Positions 61,201 to 64,000 of a stretch of DNA of 64,000 bases are shown here, piece by piece. A model generated the notes under the pieces. That model ran no database searches and was not told the DNA's origin. It was given only the letters and a program-made list of their open reading frames with translations. Origin of the DNA: Hyaloscypha bicolor E (lineage: Eukaryota; Ascomycota; Leotiomycetes; Helotiales; Hyaloscyphaceae); contig NW_020194627.1 in NCBI RefSeq assembly GCF_002865645.1, positions 1,257,271 through 1,321,270 of the forward strand, written 5' to 3'. Every line of letters starts with the position of its first letter. Within the stretch, counting starts at the first letter, position 1. The position numbers were made by a program, and so were the translations under genes.

Positions 61201-64000
61201 TATTATTACTAGAATAGAATTTGAATTTATAGAAATAGTAAAATTTAGAGCTAAGATTATAAATAAAATAGGATATAAAAAAATATTTTTTCTAATTAAA
61301 GAAGCTCTAAAGATCCTACTTAATTAACTATTCTTAATAAAAATAAAAATAAATATTATATATAGAAATAATAGTTTATAGAATAAAAGGTTTACTAATT
61401 CTAAAAATAACTAGAATATTTATATTATTATAATTATTCTATTTTTAAAAAATACTAGAAAGTAGAAAAAAGTAATAATTTAAAAGTATTAAGCTTCCAG
61501 AATTAAGGAATTAAGTAATATAGAACAGGAAACTAAAGATAAAAAGAAAAAATAAAGCCTAGTATTATAACTAGTAATAATATTAGGGAAAATAGAAAGA
61601 TACTAGAATTTCCTATAAATTCTTTTATTTTAGGTTTAGAAGTTTAGAAAATTAATAATATTTTTAGAGAAACTAAAGCAAAAAAGGCTCTAATTAGAGT
61701 ATTATTAAAAGTAGTTCCGGATTTAATAGAAAAAGAAATAAAAAGAATATTAAATAAAGATATTTCTAAAGAAAAAATAGAATAATATCTTCTAATAATA
61801 AAGAAATATATTCCCGAAACTAAGAAACCTAGAACTTAAAACTAGAAAGAATTCTGAAATATATAAAAGCTTAAAAAAATATATTAAAATACCAGATAAA
61901 AAGATACTTTCTATACCTAACTAGAAAGAAGCTAAATAGAAAGGTTATAAATTCCGGAAATTAGATAAGAAAAGTATTAGAGAAAATAGCTATAGCTTTT
62001 AAAGAAAAAAATAATAATTATAGTCTATTTCTAGTTATAAGAATATATAAAATAAAAAATAAGAAAATTCGACTAGTAAATACTAATAATAGAACTAGAA
62101 AAGACTCTAGTAAATATTTGGACTAGTTTGAGAAATCTAAAGCTAGAGAATACTTATAGAAATATACTAGGAAATATAAGAATTACTTTTTACTAAAAAT
62201 ATTAGCTATTCTAAAAGATTTATAACTTATTTCGGAATGTCTTAAATAATTAGATATTAGTAACTGGCTCTAAGAAAAGAAACTAGCTATATTTCGAGAA
62301 TTAATAGTTAATTAAAAAGATATAATTATATTTAATTAGAAAGAAATAAGAAAAATCTATAAGAATATTAGCCTATCTATTCTAATTAAGACTATTAAGT
62401 ATAAGGCTTAATAAGAGAAGAATTTCCTATATTTTAAATCTCTAGTACTAGTAATAGTAAAAATACTATTAGAATATCTAGATTATAGAATTTTTAAGAA
62501 ATATAATAAATCTTACTAAAATCTATAATTCTTAATTATAAAGAAGATTACTAGAATTTATAGACTAATTAATACTACTATAAAAATAAATTTAGTAATT
62601 CTATAAGATACTAATCTACTTCTATTTACTAATAAGATCTTAAAGAAATTTACTAGATATACTTATATCTTTCTAATTAATTTCTTTTCTAGATATAATT
62701 AACTTATACTAGATATTTAAAATAGAGATTTAACTATATTTATAATATTTCTGGGGCTATTAAGAATAACTATATTACTTTAGGAAGCTACTAATTCTAT
62801 TATATAGTTTATACGGGTTATTATAACTATTCTAGAGAATTTATTTCCTAAAATTACTATATTATTTATTAATAATATTAGAATTAAGAGACCTTATATA
62901 AATTATAATAGGTAGTTTATTTTATCTAGAATTCGGTATTTTATATTTGAATATCTTTAAAACCTAAATATAATCTTAGATAGAATTAAATAAACTAAAG
63001 CTAGTATTAGAGAAAAATTATAGTTCTATTATAATAGTATAGTTATTATTAGCTTTATTTATAGAATACTTAAAAGAAGCCTTTTAAGCTCAGGAATTAC
63101 TAAGATCTTAAGATAGAAGTATTATAATAATATAACTAAAAATAAGGCATTTATTAGAATTATTATTTACTATTATATTTGAATTAAAGACTTTATAATT
63201 ATTACTAAATTCATTTACTATTTAATAAAAAAAGATATAATATAGAACTAGGATAATAAATAAAAGCAAGCTATATAAATCTTTTAAGAAAAGCTTACTA
63301 CTATTCTAATACTTTATAAGTTATATTATAATTTATTAGAAAGTTAGGGAATAATTATATTAGTAGTAGATACTAGCCTAGATAAATAAAGTAGAACTCT
63401 TAGTTAATATAATAATAAAGGAAAAAAGAGAATTATATAATATAAGTCTGAAATCTGAAATAATACTAAATAAAGATATAATATTATTAAGAGAGAATAC
63501 TAAGAGCTAGTAAAGTATCTATAGAAAGTATAATTCTAGCTATATGAAATTTACTTTATTCTTGAACTAAATACTAATATACTCGTTATATAGCTAAGTA
63601 AAGTAGCTATAGATCTTCCTAAAGCTCTAGTTATTTACTAGCTAGTATAAATTCAACTATTTAATTTTAAAGTCAAATATATTAAAGAAAATAAGTATAT
63701 TACTACTAATAGATTATTAAGACATCTATAGCAAGAAAGTAATATTAAAGATAATAAGGATATTAATAAATAATTAGTAATAGAGCTTAATACTATTAAA
63801 ATAGTACCTATTAGTCAGAAAGTTTAGTTAAAGAAAGTAGTTCTAATTTAGTTATATAATATTATTTTAAGGAATCCGACTTCTAAGCCTTTTATTAAAT
63901 ATTTGAATAATAGTATCTAGTTACTAGAAATTAATAATTAAAGCCTTACTATATCTAGAAGCAAATTAGTAATATTAAAAAATAATAAAATCCGGAAGTT
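58250..64000 (+). pseudogene. Gypsy B gag-pol remnant (3' end outside window)
   Basis: Collinear with copy A: gag near 58980-59230, and RT with the catalytic box F-I-N-N-I at 62865-62879, followed by RNase H near 63350-63700. The window ends before the integrase. Small differences from A are mostly transitions at different sites, so the copies were mutated separately to a large extent. Stops are TAA/TAG throughout. Confidence 0.85.

Larger units (their letters stand above)
57512..64000 (+). mobile_element. Large Ty3/gypsy element, copy B (runs off window)
   Basis: Begins with an LTR preceded by the pentamer AATAC and is collinear with copy A from its first base (leader, gag, RT) to the window end, which matches about 41310 in A. 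It lies inside copy C. Its 3' LTR, then AATAC and the missing 5' part of C, are expected to the right of the window. Confidence 0.88.

Noticed and set aside
1..64000. Bacterial, plastid or AT-rich protist origin
   Set aside because: Copia and gypsy elements with CpA-directed transitions and TACTAAC-type introns point to a RIP-active filamentous ascomycete.

Overview
The window is an extremely AT-rich block made almost entirely of dead transposable elements. It looks like a repeat-rich isochore of a filamentous ascomycete with strong repeat-induced point mutation (RIP). CpA and TpG are nearly absent outside a few islands. Long retrotransposon reading frames keep their frame for kilobases but are full of TAA/TAG where Gln codons are expected, and catalytic Asp codons read Asn. 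No intact cellular gene, rRNA, tRNA or CRISPR array was found. Species cannot be named, and a pericentromeric location is possible but not shown.

Layout. 1-3705: Ty3/gypsy chromovirus pol (+). 3706-5549: unassigned degraded DNA, with one long stop-riddled frame. 5550-6299: a nearly unmutated miniature LTR element (TRIM-like) with LTRs, primer site, polypurine tract and target duplication. 6305-7577: unassigned. 7583-14508: a complete but RIP-degraded Copia element (-) with a half-tRNA initiator-Met primer site, and a gene-like antisense frame with an intron near its 3' end. 14514-25920: unassigned degraded repeats, including a family (called G here) with flanking direct repeats, hairpins and minisatellites. 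25925-27180: a less mutated AT-rich segment split by a 100-N assembly gap. About 27190-32497: a second, different Copia element (-). 32700-34857: a second copy of G.

34858-64000 is dominated by one large Ty3/gypsy family with three copies. A (+) runs 34858-48169, C (-) runs 48170-57511, and B (+) starts at 57512 and runs off the window. A and C form an inverted repeat of about 9 kb. B is inserted into C. The family has a ~302-bp LTR, gag-pol, a ~1.9-kb spacer and an unidentified long sense ORF before the 3' LTR, giving about 13 kb. Two short unmutated solo LTRs sit in this wreckage: 46433-46734, the same family as A/B/C, inserted in A; and 49183-49416, a different family, inserted in C.

The clearest pattern is that the only GC-normal DNA here is in units of 750 bp or less (the TRIM and two solo LTRs), while every multi-kilobase element is mutated. 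This fits a length threshold for RIP. It also makes the solo LTR at 46433-46734 an internal pre-mutation reference for the RIP-mutated LTRs beside it.
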